Part shown: piece after piece, positions 8,847 through 19,632 of the stretch | Layout: the number at the start of each line of letters is the position of its first letter | Numbering within the stretch: the stretch's first letter is position 1 | Origin: Lamellibrachia columna | Lineage: Eukaryota > Annelida > Polychaeta > Sabellida > Siboglinidae | NCBI GenBank assembly: GCA_963662155.1 | Contig: OY759263.1 | Coordinates: forward strand, 4,550,041 to 4,614,040 | DNA length: 64,000 nt | Reading direction: 5' to 3' | The notes under the pieces: generated by a model | The model's database searches: none | What the model was told of the DNA's origin: nothing | The model's input: only the letters and a program-made list of their open reading frames with translations | Position numbers and translations under genes: made by a program

Positions 8847-11800
8847 GGTCGCTTATGAAAGACGACCACAGTGCATCGCCTTTTTCTACACGTCCACCGG
8901 ACCCGTGCTCACCCCGTCCTCGTGCACCACGCGTTTGGCGTAGAAGTAGGTGAGAGCCGCTCGTTCCTGCACGTACGTCAACACGGTCGAGTGACGCACC
9001 CGGAACCCGCGGTTCTTTCCACTTCCGCTCCGACGGTTGGTGAGCACCTCCAGGAACGCGTTCTTGTCGATGTCATTGTGACGTTTGCTCAGTCCTTTGG
9101 TGCTGTATTTGTCGGTGGGTCCGAAACAATAGTACGTCTTGCTACACAACCCCACGAACTCGTCGCCGGACCACTCCACCTTGAACATACCAGATGTCCT
9201 CTTGTCGTACGCCCTGCGCGCCTTACAGCACGCCTCGTCGCCGACCCACGGTCTATTGGCGAGTCGACAGCGCACGTACTCGTTCCGATGGTCGTCGCAA
9301 CATTCGGACGGCAACCATTCGGAGCGGTGCCGGAAGTAATGTTCTCGTAGTTCCGGGGTCACGAGGGCGTCGACGGACTCGGCGGCCAAAGCCAAATAGG
9401 CGGAGTCTGTATCCATCTCGCAGTACTGAAAAAGAGGGCGCTCCAGGTACCTGTTGATAAAGTCGTAATAGAACTGCAACATGCGCATCTTCGCGTACTG
9501 CAGAACGAAGAATCCCACGTGCACGGGTAGGGTGAACGTGACGGTTTTCTTGTTCATCTCTATCTCGTAAGCATCGTCGACGACGACGTCGAGTTGTCGG
9601 AATCGTCTCTCGTTGACCATGAGCGACGCCGCCTTCTTCGTGCAGTAGTTGACGTCACGATGTCGGTCCACGTTGGTGATGGTCTTTCCGTAACCCGAGT
9701 TCCCCAGCAACTTCATGGTGTCTGCGATGATGGCCTTGTGCGAGTGGACTTCTCCCTCGCGTCGCACCGTGGAAACTGCATCGCCGAACCGCCTGAAGCA
9801 CGGGACGGGATCATACTCAACGACCTGATACACGTGCGTCACTTCGAGACCGTGGTCCATATACCATCGCAGCAGAGGCGTGGCGAGCAAGATCTTATCG
9901 TCTCGATAACTACCCACCAGCATACGTCTCGGAGTCGCCATGATGTTGTGCTCCTCGGCGTATCGGCGCATGAAAGGTCCGAGATCGTGGCGTGTCAGAT
10001 GGATGTTCTTGAACACGGGCTGCATCTCGACAAAGTGTTCGCGCAATGCTTCCGATACGCAAAGGTCACACTCGATCAGACCGAACACGGTTCCGGTACG
10101 CACGCCGCTCAGGATCTGTTGCGACGTCATCGTCCATCGTGCGTGACGTCGTCGCGGAAATGCAGCATCCAGACACTTTTTCACGACAGGATCTCGTCTC
10201 GTCTCTTTCCACTCGCATTCCCACAACTCGACGACCTTGACAAAGTGACGGAGGTAGGCGGTGTTCTTTCGGGTCTCGGCGAGCAGTTCAGCCATGGGTT
10301 TCCCGTTGACCTCGTTGACCTCTTTACCAGTGCATGAGTGACCATGGAAAAAACATCCGTGGAACTGATAAGCCGTTTTCGTCTCGCTACACCACCCATC
10401 CACCAACAGTTTGCTTATTCTCTTCTCTCTACCGTTGATCTGGTGTCGTATGACGCGTCCCGTGCGTTCGGATTCCCAAGTCAACCATTCCGCAGCCATT
10501 TGTCCGTACAACTGCGCCGATTCGGGTCGGAAGTCGTTCTCTTCCCGTCGTCGCGTGTACCATCCCATAGGCATGTCTTGCATGAGAGACCACAAGTACA
10601 GGGCGTTGGCATCATATCCTACGATGGACCGACACGGACGAGCGGCCTCTCCGTACTCGTTCTGACGTAGCGTGGTGACCCCTTTCTCGTGATAGCGGTG
10701 AAAAACGAGCGAAGGTCCGCCAACCACGTGATCTTTAACGAGATGATGAAGATCTTTATTCTTCTCGTTGAAGATGGTAAAGTAGGTCTTCTCTGGAAGG
10801 TCGTTGAACAGGTAGAGCAAGGTCAGACCAGGTACGCTGATGCCTTGTTTGAACATGTCTATGCCACGTTGCTGGTAGAAGGCAAACTGTCTGTCGATGG
10901 CCTGTAGAAAGGGAACCCTGTTGTTGTACCAGACGAGAAAGTCTCGCAAAGTCGTCATGGCGTTGTCGCGCCAGGCCTCTTGACAACTGGCATAATCCTC
11001 GTCGGAAATACCTTCGTTCTTCAGTCGACTGAAGAAGGCCTGTCTCGATGGAAGTGCGGTGTCGTCGAGTCTCTCCAGACGGTCCATGTACTCGTACGGG
11101 AAATGACCTTTCGTCACCTCGCATCCGTACGCATTCAGATACTTGTCGTAACTGAACCCGGGGGCTATGTAATTGATCATATCTAAGAATTTCAGCTGAT
11201 CCGTCGAAAGACACATGAACGTGTTGTTGCGTTTGATGACGAAAAAAGACACGATACCCTCGTTCTCTTCTTCTTCTTTGTCGTCATGTTCTTGTTCTTG
11301 TTCTTGTTCCCTGTCTTTGACGTTGTGGATAGGAAGTAGGGTATGAGGAACTGTTTGATGGCATTGAGATCATACTTACCAGAATTGAACCCGATGACGG
11401 GTAATTGATGCATCCATCCATAAAGTTGTCCCATCAGCTTTTTGTATGGATTGGTCGCCGGACGAGATTTCTTCTTGTCGATGGCTGATTGTGCAGCCTC
11501 CTCCCTTTCGTCCCAGTTCGTCAGTTCCTCTGCGAGCTGTTCCAAAACATCTTCGACGAGTGTTTGATCTTATTGTACGCGGCGTCACTCATCGCTTGTA
11601 AGATATCCATCATTCTACTCACCAACTTGTTGGTGTCTCCATCCGTGACGAGAAATTGCACTCGCTTGTGTCCGGGCACGTTGGATGCCACGCTCACGCT
11701 CAGTGGAACGTGACGTGCCACCCAGTGGACCTTGTCACTGTCCGACGGAAGTTGTTCCGTGTCGAACCAACACTCGAAGTCAAAGGTGGCTCGATACGGG

Positions 11801-13065
11801 TAGTAGCGCAACGATTCAGCCACACGAATGTTCTCGTCGTCCAGACGTTCGAACACCGATGGAATCGAATGGAACACGCCACCAGGATAGACTCGACGCA
11901 CACCCCCCGTGCACGTGCGCTCATGCCTATGCTGCATAGATGCTTTATTCCATAACGAGTCACCGCACTTCCGACATCGATACGAGTGACAGTACATGCG
12001 GACATCTTGGATGAATGAAAAATGTGTCTCGTGAAGGTTGAGATACATTGTTTCGGGGTACTTGCATAACGATCGACGGACCAGTTCGGCATTCGACTTA
12101 CCATCCTCCGCATCCTCTGCATCCGGTTTGACGATCTTGTATACGTACACGTTCGTTTGGAACGTGGTCTCTACGCGATAGAGGTCATCCAGCGTGACCC
12201 CTGCAAATTCTTCCATGGGTGGTCTCGATCGTATGTCCCGTACAGCGTCTTCACCGCCGGTTCCAATCGATATAGATCGCATCCTCGATGCAGGGCCAGA
12301 CATCGGAAGAGTTATAGGTTATCATTGTACCTCTTGTTATGGTTGGGTTCCGTTTCCAGACCGATGACGCTTTTCTTCTTCTTGATGTAGGGCGGAAGAG
12401 GGATCATGCCTACACATCCTATAGGGTGATCGATGATGCGGTTAACGAAGACAGTTACATTCGTCACGAGTTCGCACACCCACGCAGAATCCGGTCTTTG
12501 ATTGATGGCCCATTGCAAGACGTCGGTTTCTCGGATGCGTTCGAGAAAGTCTTCAAAGTCCTTGCTGTTGGTGACGAGACTGGGTTCGTCCAGGTAGCGT
12601 CCACAGCAATTACACGAGGAATGATAGTACTTGTATTGACCCGTGTTCTTGTTTCTCAGAACGAACCCGTAACTGAGGTTAATCTTGAACGCATTGGTCT
12701 GTTCCTGGAACATGATCTTCAAAGACGGTTCTAGGACGGTCGTGTCTAGCGTGGTTAATCTGTAATCGTACCTGCATTGGAGAGGACCTCTTGACACGTG
12801 GGTCCTTATAGCAGACCAGTGCGCACGAACGACATCTAGCAACTCCGTCGACAGAGTGTCGGAGAAGGGAAGTCGATCGAGTGGTTCTAAGGGGTCTTCT
12901 TCGGTAACGAGTGGGTGGTGGGATGGGGTAGTGTCTTCTCTTTTTGATCTCTTTGGTGCTGGCGGCTCGGTGACGTCGGCACACGCGGTTCGTGCATGTA
13001 TGGTCAGGAACCGACGTCTTTCGAACTTCCGTCCACATTTCTTACACGTGTAGACGGTGGTGTTT

Positions 13066-13160
<95 letters not shown>

Positions 13161-13170
13161 ACTGCTACTG

Positions 13171-13228
<58 letters not shown>

Positions 13229-13229
13229 A
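13066..13229. repeat. (TAC/TGC)n trinucleotide repeat near the PolB N-terminus
   Basis: TAC units flank a TGC-rich middle. The minus strand reads AGT/AGC, giving about 54 Ser between the two zinc-finger segments of PolB. Confidence 0.95.
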
Positions 13230-13304
13230 TACCGACCTTACGGGACGCTGTAGGTTGTCCAATCAATTTCTCGCATGCGTATTTCGCTCTCTTTGCGTGG
13301 TCGC

Positions 13305-13335
13305 TCGGTGGCACCACCAACAGTGGTGCCACCGA
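13305..13335. repeat. Perfect 13-bp inverted repeat with 5-base loop
   Basis: Arms 13305-13317 and 13323-13335 (TCGGTGGCACCAC and its complement) can form a strong hairpin at the 5' end of PolB. Confidence 0.85.
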
Positions 13336-13446
13336 TTATGAATGAAAGTCCCAAGATGGCGTCGAGTGATAACTCTGCACGTGACGTTTTAATTCTGCAC
13401 ACGTGTCGAAGGCGAGCCCATAGTGACGACATTGATGTCTTTTCAT

Positions 13447-14323
13447 GACGATGACCACATCTACAACTGAGAGGGAATGGACTCTCAGCGCATCTATATA
13501 GTGCGTGTGGGGTGGTGGGGTGGTGGGGGTATTTCTATATTTACTAATAAGACGTCAATGTATGATAAGAGGCGTTCCTATAATAATGGCTACTATTGTC
13601 CACTATGTCCACTATAATCGACTACGGGTTCCCTTTCGGGAGGAGGGGTGTCACTCGTAGGAATAATAATATAATAATGACGGCACAACACTTTCCATTC
13701 CATTTTGACACTTTTATTCAATAGAAATACATATGTTGTGTATGAAATATATATATACTGTACTGGTATGAAAGGATAGGCTTCTCTATATATAAGATGA
13801 TGACATATGACGGTGGTTTGCGGGTTTGTTAATACCGCGACAGTGACCAGTAGCTTGCGAACGTTTACCGTCGCGCCAGAGGCTAGTATGATGGAACTGA
13901 CTTGTGGGTTTTTACACCACGACAGAGGTCACGTGCGTGAATAATGAATTATATATATAGAAGTCGGTATCTTCATACATAAAGAATACTGTATACATAT
14001 TTCATAGACAAAATACAAGAGGATAAAGAAAAATAAATGTATTGAAAGAAAATGCATCACATCAAGTCAATAATGATATATAAGATTAAATACACTAACA
14101 ACAATTACTACTTACTTAGTGTAAAGCTAATGATATATAAGATTAAAGACAATAATAATATATAGGATTAAAGACAATAATAATATATAGGATTAAAGAC
14201 AATAATGATATATAAAAGACACTAATAACAATTACTAACTAAAGAATAAGATTAAAGATAATACTAATATATATGATTAAAGGCAATATTGATATATAAC
14301 ATTAAAGACATTATTAACAATTA
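13447..14323. other. Noncoding spacer between PolB and accessory arm
   Basis: AT-rich. It contains a degenerate copy of the CGCCAGAGG repeat (13810-13935), a minus-strand AATAAA at 13713-13718 that may end the leftward accessory transcripts, and an imperfect ~35-bp repeat (GATTAAAGACAATAATAATATATAG type) at about 14065-14310. No ORF with protein features seen. Confidence 0.6.
13494..13500 (-). promoter_or_regulatory. TATA box of PolB
   Basis: TATATAG on the minus strand, 48 bp before ATG 13446. It supports that ATG as the start of the PolB transcript. Confidence 0.45.
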
Positions 14324-15103
14324 CTAACTAAGTCTACATGAAGTCAATAACCCAGTGCGTGCGCGCGCGCGCGCGTGTTTGTGTGTGTGTGCGTGTGCGT
14401 GTGCGTGTGCGTGTGCGTGTGCGTGTGCGTGTGCGTGTGCGTGTGCGTGTGCGTGTGCGTGTGCGTGTGCGTGTGCGTGTGCGTGTGCGTGTGCGTGTGC
14501 GTGTGCGTGTGCGTGTGCGTGTGCGTGTGCGTGTGCGTGTGCGTGTGCGTGTGCGTGTGCGTGTGCGTGTGCGTGTGCGTGTGCGTGTGCGTGTGCGTGT
14601 GCGTGTGCGTGTGCGTGTGCTTGTGCGTGTGCGTGTGCGTGTACTGTCAGAGGTGTGTGATGTGATCTATACATGATATGATGTGTGATGGCTTCTGTTA
14701 GCATAATGTTCGCAGTTTCTGGAGTCATAATGTTCATGGATGGAGTCGTTGATGGTGGAGTGTTCTCGCAATAGCATTCACACGCGCATATTGCTGGCTG
14801 TGTGTCAAAAGATATCGGCGTGTTGGAGGACGAGGACGATGACGACGACGGTGGCGACAACGGCGTCGACGACGGCGATGGTGGCGGTGTCGACAAACTA
14901 AACCCGAACGATGTTGACGGTAGTGGTGGTGGCATCGTCGTTGACGACGATGGCGACTGCATCGTTAGAAACGCCGGCGGTGGGGGTGGTGGTGACATTG
15001 GTGCTGCGGTTGCTGCTGCTGCGGTTGGTGCTGCTGCTGCTGCTGTAGCTGCGGGTCGACGCTTTTTGTTGAGCACCAACCGCAAATCGTTATCCGCTAA
15101 CAT
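14324..15103 (-). CDS. Pro/Ser-rich low-complexity protein with (Ala-His)n tail
   Basis: 259 residues from MLADNDLRLVLNKKRRPA. A basic start is followed by poly-Ala, a Pro/Ser/Thr-rich middle and a Cys cluster (ICACECYCEN). The C-terminal third is (AH)n encoded by a GCACAC hexamer repeat. The same frame stays open upstream to a TAG at about 15226, adding an acidic, helix-like segment (LVQLREAYDNDRDDDNDLF) with no ATG. Just before that point lies a pyrimidine-rich stretch ending TATAG, so the ORF may be a downstream exon of the neighbouring gene rather than start at this ATG. No family recognised. Confidence 0.4.
   Translation of the reverse strand: MLADNDLRLVLNKKRRPAATAAAAAPTAAAATAAPMSPPPPPPAFLTMQSPSSSTTMPPPLPSTSFGFSLSTPPPSPSSTPLSPPSSSSSSSSNTPISFDTQPAICACECYCENTPPSTTPSMNIMTPETANIMLTEAITHHIMYRSHHTPLTVHAHAHAQAHAHAHAHAHAHAHAHAHAHAHAHAHAHAHAHAHAHAHAHAHAHAHAHAHAHAHAHAHAHAHAHAHAHAHAHAHAHAHTHKHARARARTGLLTSCRLS
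14360..14643. repeat. (GTGTGC)n hexanucleotide array, ~45 copies
   Basis: Almost perfect GTGCGT/GTGTGC units, read on the minus strand as Ala-His. Open in several frames, hence many spurious ORFs. Confidence 0.97.
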
Positions 15104-15251
15104 CGGCGTGATTCGTTTGCGCGCCGTTGCCGTTGCCGTCTTCGCTTTGTCGAACAGATCGTTGTCGTCGTCTCTATCGTTATCGTACGCCTCGCGTAGC
15201 TGTACGAGGCCGTTATGTATCTATAGACAGGACAACAAAAGACACACCTGT

Positions 15252-15800
15252 TTAATCACTGTCAGTAACATCGTTCTTACCTGCATATTGACTGGCTATG
15301 GTCGCTCTGACCGTGTCTGCCATATCGATACTCCATTGCATTTTCCCAAACCTCTCCTCCAACGCTATGACAACCCAACGCAAGATGTGCATGATAAGAC
15401 CGGAAGACGGTACGTAATACTCATCTTCCGATAGATCTAATATACGAACCACCTCGTTACATGCATAACGAACGCACGCTGCGTCTACCGCCGCGTCGAA
15501 GGTATTTTGATTCATCATGGCTTTCGCACGATTCCAAATTATGTCTATGTTCGTTACCGTCACCTGCATATCATGATCGTTGCCGCTGTTACCACTGCTA
15601 CTTCTGCTGCTACTGCTTATGACAATAGCTACATCGTTATTGCTGCTGCTGCTTATGACAATAGCTGCATCGTTACTTACAGCAGTATGCTCGTCTGCTA
15701 TAAACAGAGTCGGTTCGGTAGAGGAAGTGATGGATGGTGAGGATGGTAATAGATTACGATCTTCATATGCATCTAACCACTCCTGTACCTTTTTGTTCAT
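15252..15800 (-). CDS. Unknown accessory protein with helical C-terminal half
   Basis: 182 residues from MNKKVQEWLDAYEDR. The N-terminal half is Ser-rich with two copies of an AIVISSSS unit; the C-terminal half is predicted helical (NIDIIWNRAKAMMNQNTFDAAVD, VVRILDLSEDEYYVP, HILRWVVIALEERFGKMQW). The frame continues upstream to a TAG that is itself the end of a splice-acceptor-like sequence (TTCTCTTTGTAG), and the 3' end contains CAG|GTAAGA, a good donor. It may therefore be an internal exon of a transcript starting at the RPA-like gene. I could not find a donor/acceptor pair that joins all frames cleanly. No family recognised. Confidence 0.45.
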   Translation of the reverse strand: MNKKVQEWLDAYEDRNLLPSSPSITSSTEPTLFIADEHTAVSNDAAIVISSSSNNDVAIVISSSSRSSSGNSGNDHDMQVTVTNIDIIWNRAKAMMNQNTFDAAVDAACVRYACNEVVRILDLSEDEYYVPSSGLIMHILRWVVIALEERFGKMQWSIDMADTVRATIASQYAGKNDVTDSD

Positions 15801-15828
15801 GGTTATTTCATCGGGACCTGTGCTGCTG

Positions 15829-16365
15829 TCAGCCCTGGCGTCGACGACAGCATTCTCTTTGTCTTCCTCCTACAAAGAGAATACTTCGTCTAATACTTCC
15901 AGCTCTGACGCGTTGTAGTTGACGTAGTTGTTGTTTATGCGTTTTTTTAATGGTCGCCATGACACGGACCCCCCTCAGCACCGACAGCGCAGCCGACCGG
16001 TCTTCGTCTGACGTCATAGCGATGTAGGCGTTAGCGGCAAAGCCCAGTACTTTCGCTGCCACTTCGTTAAACAAACTGACCCAGATTTCTGTGCTGATCC
16101 AATCATGCAGGAGGACACGCAGGTTGTATCTGAACGTAGGAGCTCTCTGCCATTTGTGAACTGGACAATAGTAGCCTTGTTTATGTCGCTGGACGCCTTT
16201 CGGACACTGCGAGCACGATATATACACAACATATTTCTCCTGCGGGGCACAAGCGACTATAGTTAACGTTCTTGCAAATTTGTAAGTTCCAACACTTACC
16301 TCTGACTGCAATCGTGTCAGGTTCATCATCATCTGTTCTTCTTCTGCAAACTGCTGTGCGGCCAT
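15829..16365 (-). CDS. RPA70 C-terminal-like ssDNA-binding protein (zinc-ribbon OB fold)
   Basis: 178 residues from MAAQQFAEEEQMM. The start is the first ATG after a TATATAA box at 16451-16457. Residues ~45-140 resemble the C-terminal DNA-binding domain of replication protein A large subunits: a zinc ribbon inserted in an OB fold (YISCSQC ... GYYCPVH), then YNLRVLLHD and WVSLFNEVAAKVLG, which match the family's final strand and helix. Such proteins coat single-stranded DNA, which protein-primed replication exposes by strand displacement, so a role beside PolB is sensible. A 60-bp segment with GTAAGT at its start and CCCCGCAG at its end could be spliced out in frame before the zinc ribbon. The Arg-rich C-terminus may be intron read-through. 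Confidence 0.65.
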   Translation of the reverse strand: MAAQQFAEEEQMMMNLTRLQSEVSVGTYKFARTLTIVACAPQEKYVVYISCSQCPKGVQRHKQGYYCPVHKWQRAPTFRYNLRVLLHDWISTEIWVSLFNEVAAKVLGFAANAYIAMTSDEDRSAALSVLRGVRVMATIKKTHKQQLRQLQRVRAGSIRRSILFVGGRQRECCRRRQG

Positions 16366-16450
16366 GACTTCGAAGACTTGAGCGTATACGAGACAGGAGT
16401 CAGTCGATCGATCGAGAGAGTTGGTTATGACAGTTAGAGCTGCGAGGCTC

Positions 16451-16457
16451 TTATATA
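16451..16457 (-). promoter_or_regulatory. TATA box of the RPA-like gene
   Basis: TATATAA on the minus strand about 86 bp before ATG 16365. It lies at the very end of the NADAR ORF. Confidence 0.5.
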
Positions 16458-17035
16458 GCAGGGGCGCTTGCATGGCGCGCCTTTCTTATCTGGCCAGCTG
16501 GGGCGCTGGTATGCGTTGCGCTATCGCCGCGCATTCCTATTGTCTGGGCGTTGTTGACGAGCGCGCATTCCCGTCGCCTGGTTTTTTTTCGAATGAACTC
16601 GCGACAATTCACGAGTATCTGACCCAACACGTTCTGTCCACACTGTGCAGTGTAGGTGAGCATGCTACAGAATCCTTCCCTGATTCTCACGCATTCCATT
16701 AACGGTGATGGATATGTGTTTAACAATCGTTTGCGTAGTGTCGTGTCGCGAAATTTAATCGCAACTAACGCGTTCATTACAGATCGTCTCTGTTTGTTCC
16801 ATTGTGTACGTAAATGCTCCTTCTCTCGAATGGTCTTGCTAAGGTATTTCGCCTGTAGTCCGGTTCGTGTGGCTAGCATCTTTTCCGCCGTCTCGACATC
16901 GCCATAAAAGATGCATTTCCTGTACTGGTACGCAGCTTCAACGGTGTTAAAAACATGACCCCATTCATCTATCCTACACGCGTAGAAGTTAGATAGGAAA
17001 GTGTTTCCTCCTCTGAAGTATATAGGACGATTCAT
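16451..17035 (-). CDS. NADAR-domain (YbiA-like) protein
   Basis: 194 residues from ATG 17035 (MNRPIYFRGG); an in-frame ATG at 17098 would add 21, but a TATA-like element there favours the shorter form. The NADAR signature is clear: GGNTFLSNFYACRI, then FNTVEAAYQYRKC with the conserved Glu, then ETAEKMLATRTGLQAKYLSK, a Trp and VMNALVAIKF, and GQNVLGQILVNCRE at the end. Known NADAR enzymes cleave N-glycosidic bonds of ADP-ribosyl or riboflavin-pathway intermediates, and some remove ADP-ribose from guanine in DNA. Here the usual Asp-x-x-Trp-Gly loop before the last motif is replaced by REGFCSM, so activity is uncertain. The last ~45 residues are low complexity. It is the first gene of the leftward accessory unit. 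Confidence 0.75.
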   Translation of the reverse strand: MNRPIYFRGGNTFLSNFYACRIDEWGHVFNTVEAAYQYRKCIFYGDVETAEKMLATRTGLQAKYLSKTIREKEHLRTQWNKQRRSVMNALVAIKFRDTTLRKRLLNTYPSPLMECVRIREGFCSMLTYTAQCGQNVLGQILVNCREFIRKKTRRRECALVNNAQTIGMRGDSATHTSAPAGQIRKARHASAPAI

Positions 17036-17631
17036 TCTGATTTTATGTTGTTCAAAATTACATGCACTGTATTTAATACCGGTGATATTATACAACATTT
17101 GCCTAGGACTCGTTGACTTGGTTTTTTACGCGTGATAAATGGGATTTCGGTTTCAGGGTGGGTTAGTTGACACTTCTGCGGCGGCCTTATCGCTGTGAGG
17201 GATTGCTTATTGTTTTACGTCGAATGTCTTGAATTCGATGCAACGTTGGTCTAGGACTCACTGACTTGATTTTTTACACGTGATAGATGGGATTTTGCTT
17301 TCAGCGTCGATTCTCTGACACTTCTGTGACAGACTTAACGAACATGTTTTTCGTTGTGAGGGATTACTTATTGTTCTAGCGGGTTTGGGAGTTGTTTTTC
17401 GCATTCCACTTCGATAAATTTTATTATTATTGTTTCCTAGCGGCTGTCTGGCATTTCTTTTTCGCATAACTTTCTGACTTTGACAGATTTGTTGTTGTGT
17501 TATAATGGCTTATGTCAGCTGTCTGCATTGTATACCGTTTGGTATATAAGGCCGTTCTCAGACTAGGTATATCTTTATACACTTACCGTCGTTCTGTTGC
17601 TGTCGTCGCTGTTGTTGCTTCTGACGTCACG
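17036..17631. other. Divergent promoter region with ~150-bp tandem duplication
   Basis: Separates the leftward NADAR gene from the rightward spliced gene. Two copies of a segment beginning CTAGGACTC(G/A)(T/C)TGACTT occur at about 17102-17245 and 17251-17390. TATA-like elements face outward on both sides (17081-17095 minus, 17543-17550 plus). Confidence 0.6.
17543..17550 (+). promoter_or_regulatory. TATA box of the rightward accessory gene
   Basis: TATATAAG, 82 bp before the first downstream ATG at 17632. An earlier ATG at 17512 lies upstream of the box and would not be in the transcript. Confidence 0.55.
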
Positions 17632-18459
17632 ATGCTGTCTACCATTGCGCTATGCTCCGATATGCTGGTCGTCTACGTCGAACTCGGTGTTGCGTTGAGT
17701 CTGCTACTGCATCGCTCGTAAGTACATAATGTCTGTCGTTGTTTGCACGATTGGTAACTAATACATACTCCTATGTTTTAAAAGCTTTTAAAAGCATCTA
17801 CATAACACATAGTTTAACTTTAAGAGACATCTTTTATGCGACTGTGGCCTATTTCACAACGCCTGGTAGCCGGTTACTAGAAGTCTACTCATAAATAACA
17901 CACGAGCCGAGCTGGGTCATCGGGTCACTGTTATCGTCTGTGCGTGGCCTACTTCTACACGCCGCTTGCTAGTCAGCTGGCGGCCTAGCCATAAAAACCA
18001 TGAGCCGAGCCGGGTCGTCGGGTTACTGATATCGTCTGTGCGTGACCTACTTTCTACACGCCTGCTAGCCGGCTGCCACCGGCCTAGCAATAAAAACCAT
18101 CAGGCCGACTTCACTAGCGAGCCGGGTCGAAAGTACGCCTTTTGTCGCTCTCGGGTTTTCCATAGCTTATTAACACACGCATGTGTTATTTAAGAAACGT
18201 ATATAGCATACCTTTAACAAAGTCTCGAATGTAACTTTGGCTCGATTTTCATATGTCTTTCACTCTGGTTTTCAGCTTCCATAGACGACAGTGGGCAGTT
18301 GTGATGGAGGAACTGTGTCGCTATATACCGCGCATAGACAATGATGACGACGACGACGATGATGGCTACGACAGCCCTGCGGCTACAGAAAGTTGGAATG
18401 ATGAATGTAACGATTATGCTTCCTTCTTGAGCACAGACAAATGTGGACTGACGTTATGA
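17632..18459 (+). CDS. Spliced accessory protein (two exons), acidic
   Basis: Exons 17632-17717 and 18276-18459 join in frame across a 558-bp intron with donor C|GTAAGT and acceptor GGTTTTCAG. The product is 89 residues. It has a hydrophobic N-terminal part (MLSTIALCSDMLVVYVELGVALSLLL) that could be a signal or anchor segment, then HRRQWAVVMEELC and an acidic run of Asp (NDDDDDDD). Splice sites, TATA box and ATG order agree, so a gene is likely although no family is recognised. The intron holds a three-copy ~95-bp tandem repeat (about 17846-18110). The next ORF overlaps its end by 19 bp. Confidence 0.5.
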
Positions 18460-18728
18460 CGGAACTTGGGATGTTTCGTCCACTCGAGCGAGTTGAGATG
18501 GAAATGTTGCATGCATGCAACGCCCGAGGCGAGCCACGAATGTCGCTAGCACGATTAGACAAAGAGGCACTAGCACGCCTGCCGCGCTCTGACCGCAGAT
18601 GGATATGGGAGGCCGTGATGGGCGAATTGATCGAAGCCGTCAAGGCACGTCATGTCCGACGCATGCAACGGCCTACCAAGTTGATAGACAGACGCGGGAA
18701 GTCGCTGCCACGCCTGAACTTCGATTGA
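18441..18728 (+). CDS. Unknown 95-residue basic helical ORF
   Basis: MWTDVMTELGMFRPLERVEMEML begins 19 bp inside the end of the spliced gene in another frame. The protein looks helical and ends basic (KARHVRRMQRPTKL). It may be a second cistron or an alternative exon of the spliced gene. Repeated AATAAA signals follow from 18780. Confidence 0.4.
   Translation: MWTDVMTELGMFRPLERVEMEMLHACNARGEPRMSLARLDKEALARLPRSDRRWIWEAVMGELIEAVKARHVRRMQRPTKLIDRRGKSLPRLNFD

Positions 18729-19632
<904 letters not shown>

Larger units (their letters stand above)
8886..13446 (-). pseudogene. Protein-primed family B DNA polymerase (PolB), one stop and three frameshifts
   Basis: Replicative polymerase of the element. 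The C-terminal 788-residue frame (11252 to 8886) is intact and holds motif A YDANALYL (213-220), motif B KLLGNSGYGKT (514-524) and motif C CEMDTDSAYL (611-620). Upstream frames hold Exo I (FDFECWFD) and Exo II (GFNSGKYDLN), plus an N-terminal CKKC...H...C zinc-finger. Breaks: TAA at 12312-12314 with coding sequence continuing in frame; frame changes near 12215, 11565 and 11330, each equal to loss of one base. ATG 13446 starts a short C2H2-like finger whose second Cys is Tyr, and it ends at about 13338 in another frame. The first finger may thus be separated by a further break or an intron. A poly-Ser tract from a TAC/TGC repeat lies between the fingers. An acidic linker follows Exo II. Confidence 0.9.

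Noticed and set aside
14324..18728. LxCxE retinoblastoma-binding motif, as in adintovirus oncoprotein-like genes
   Set aside because: I searched the accessory proteins by eye. Near matches (ICACE, VNCRE) lack the Leu spacing, so no claim is made.
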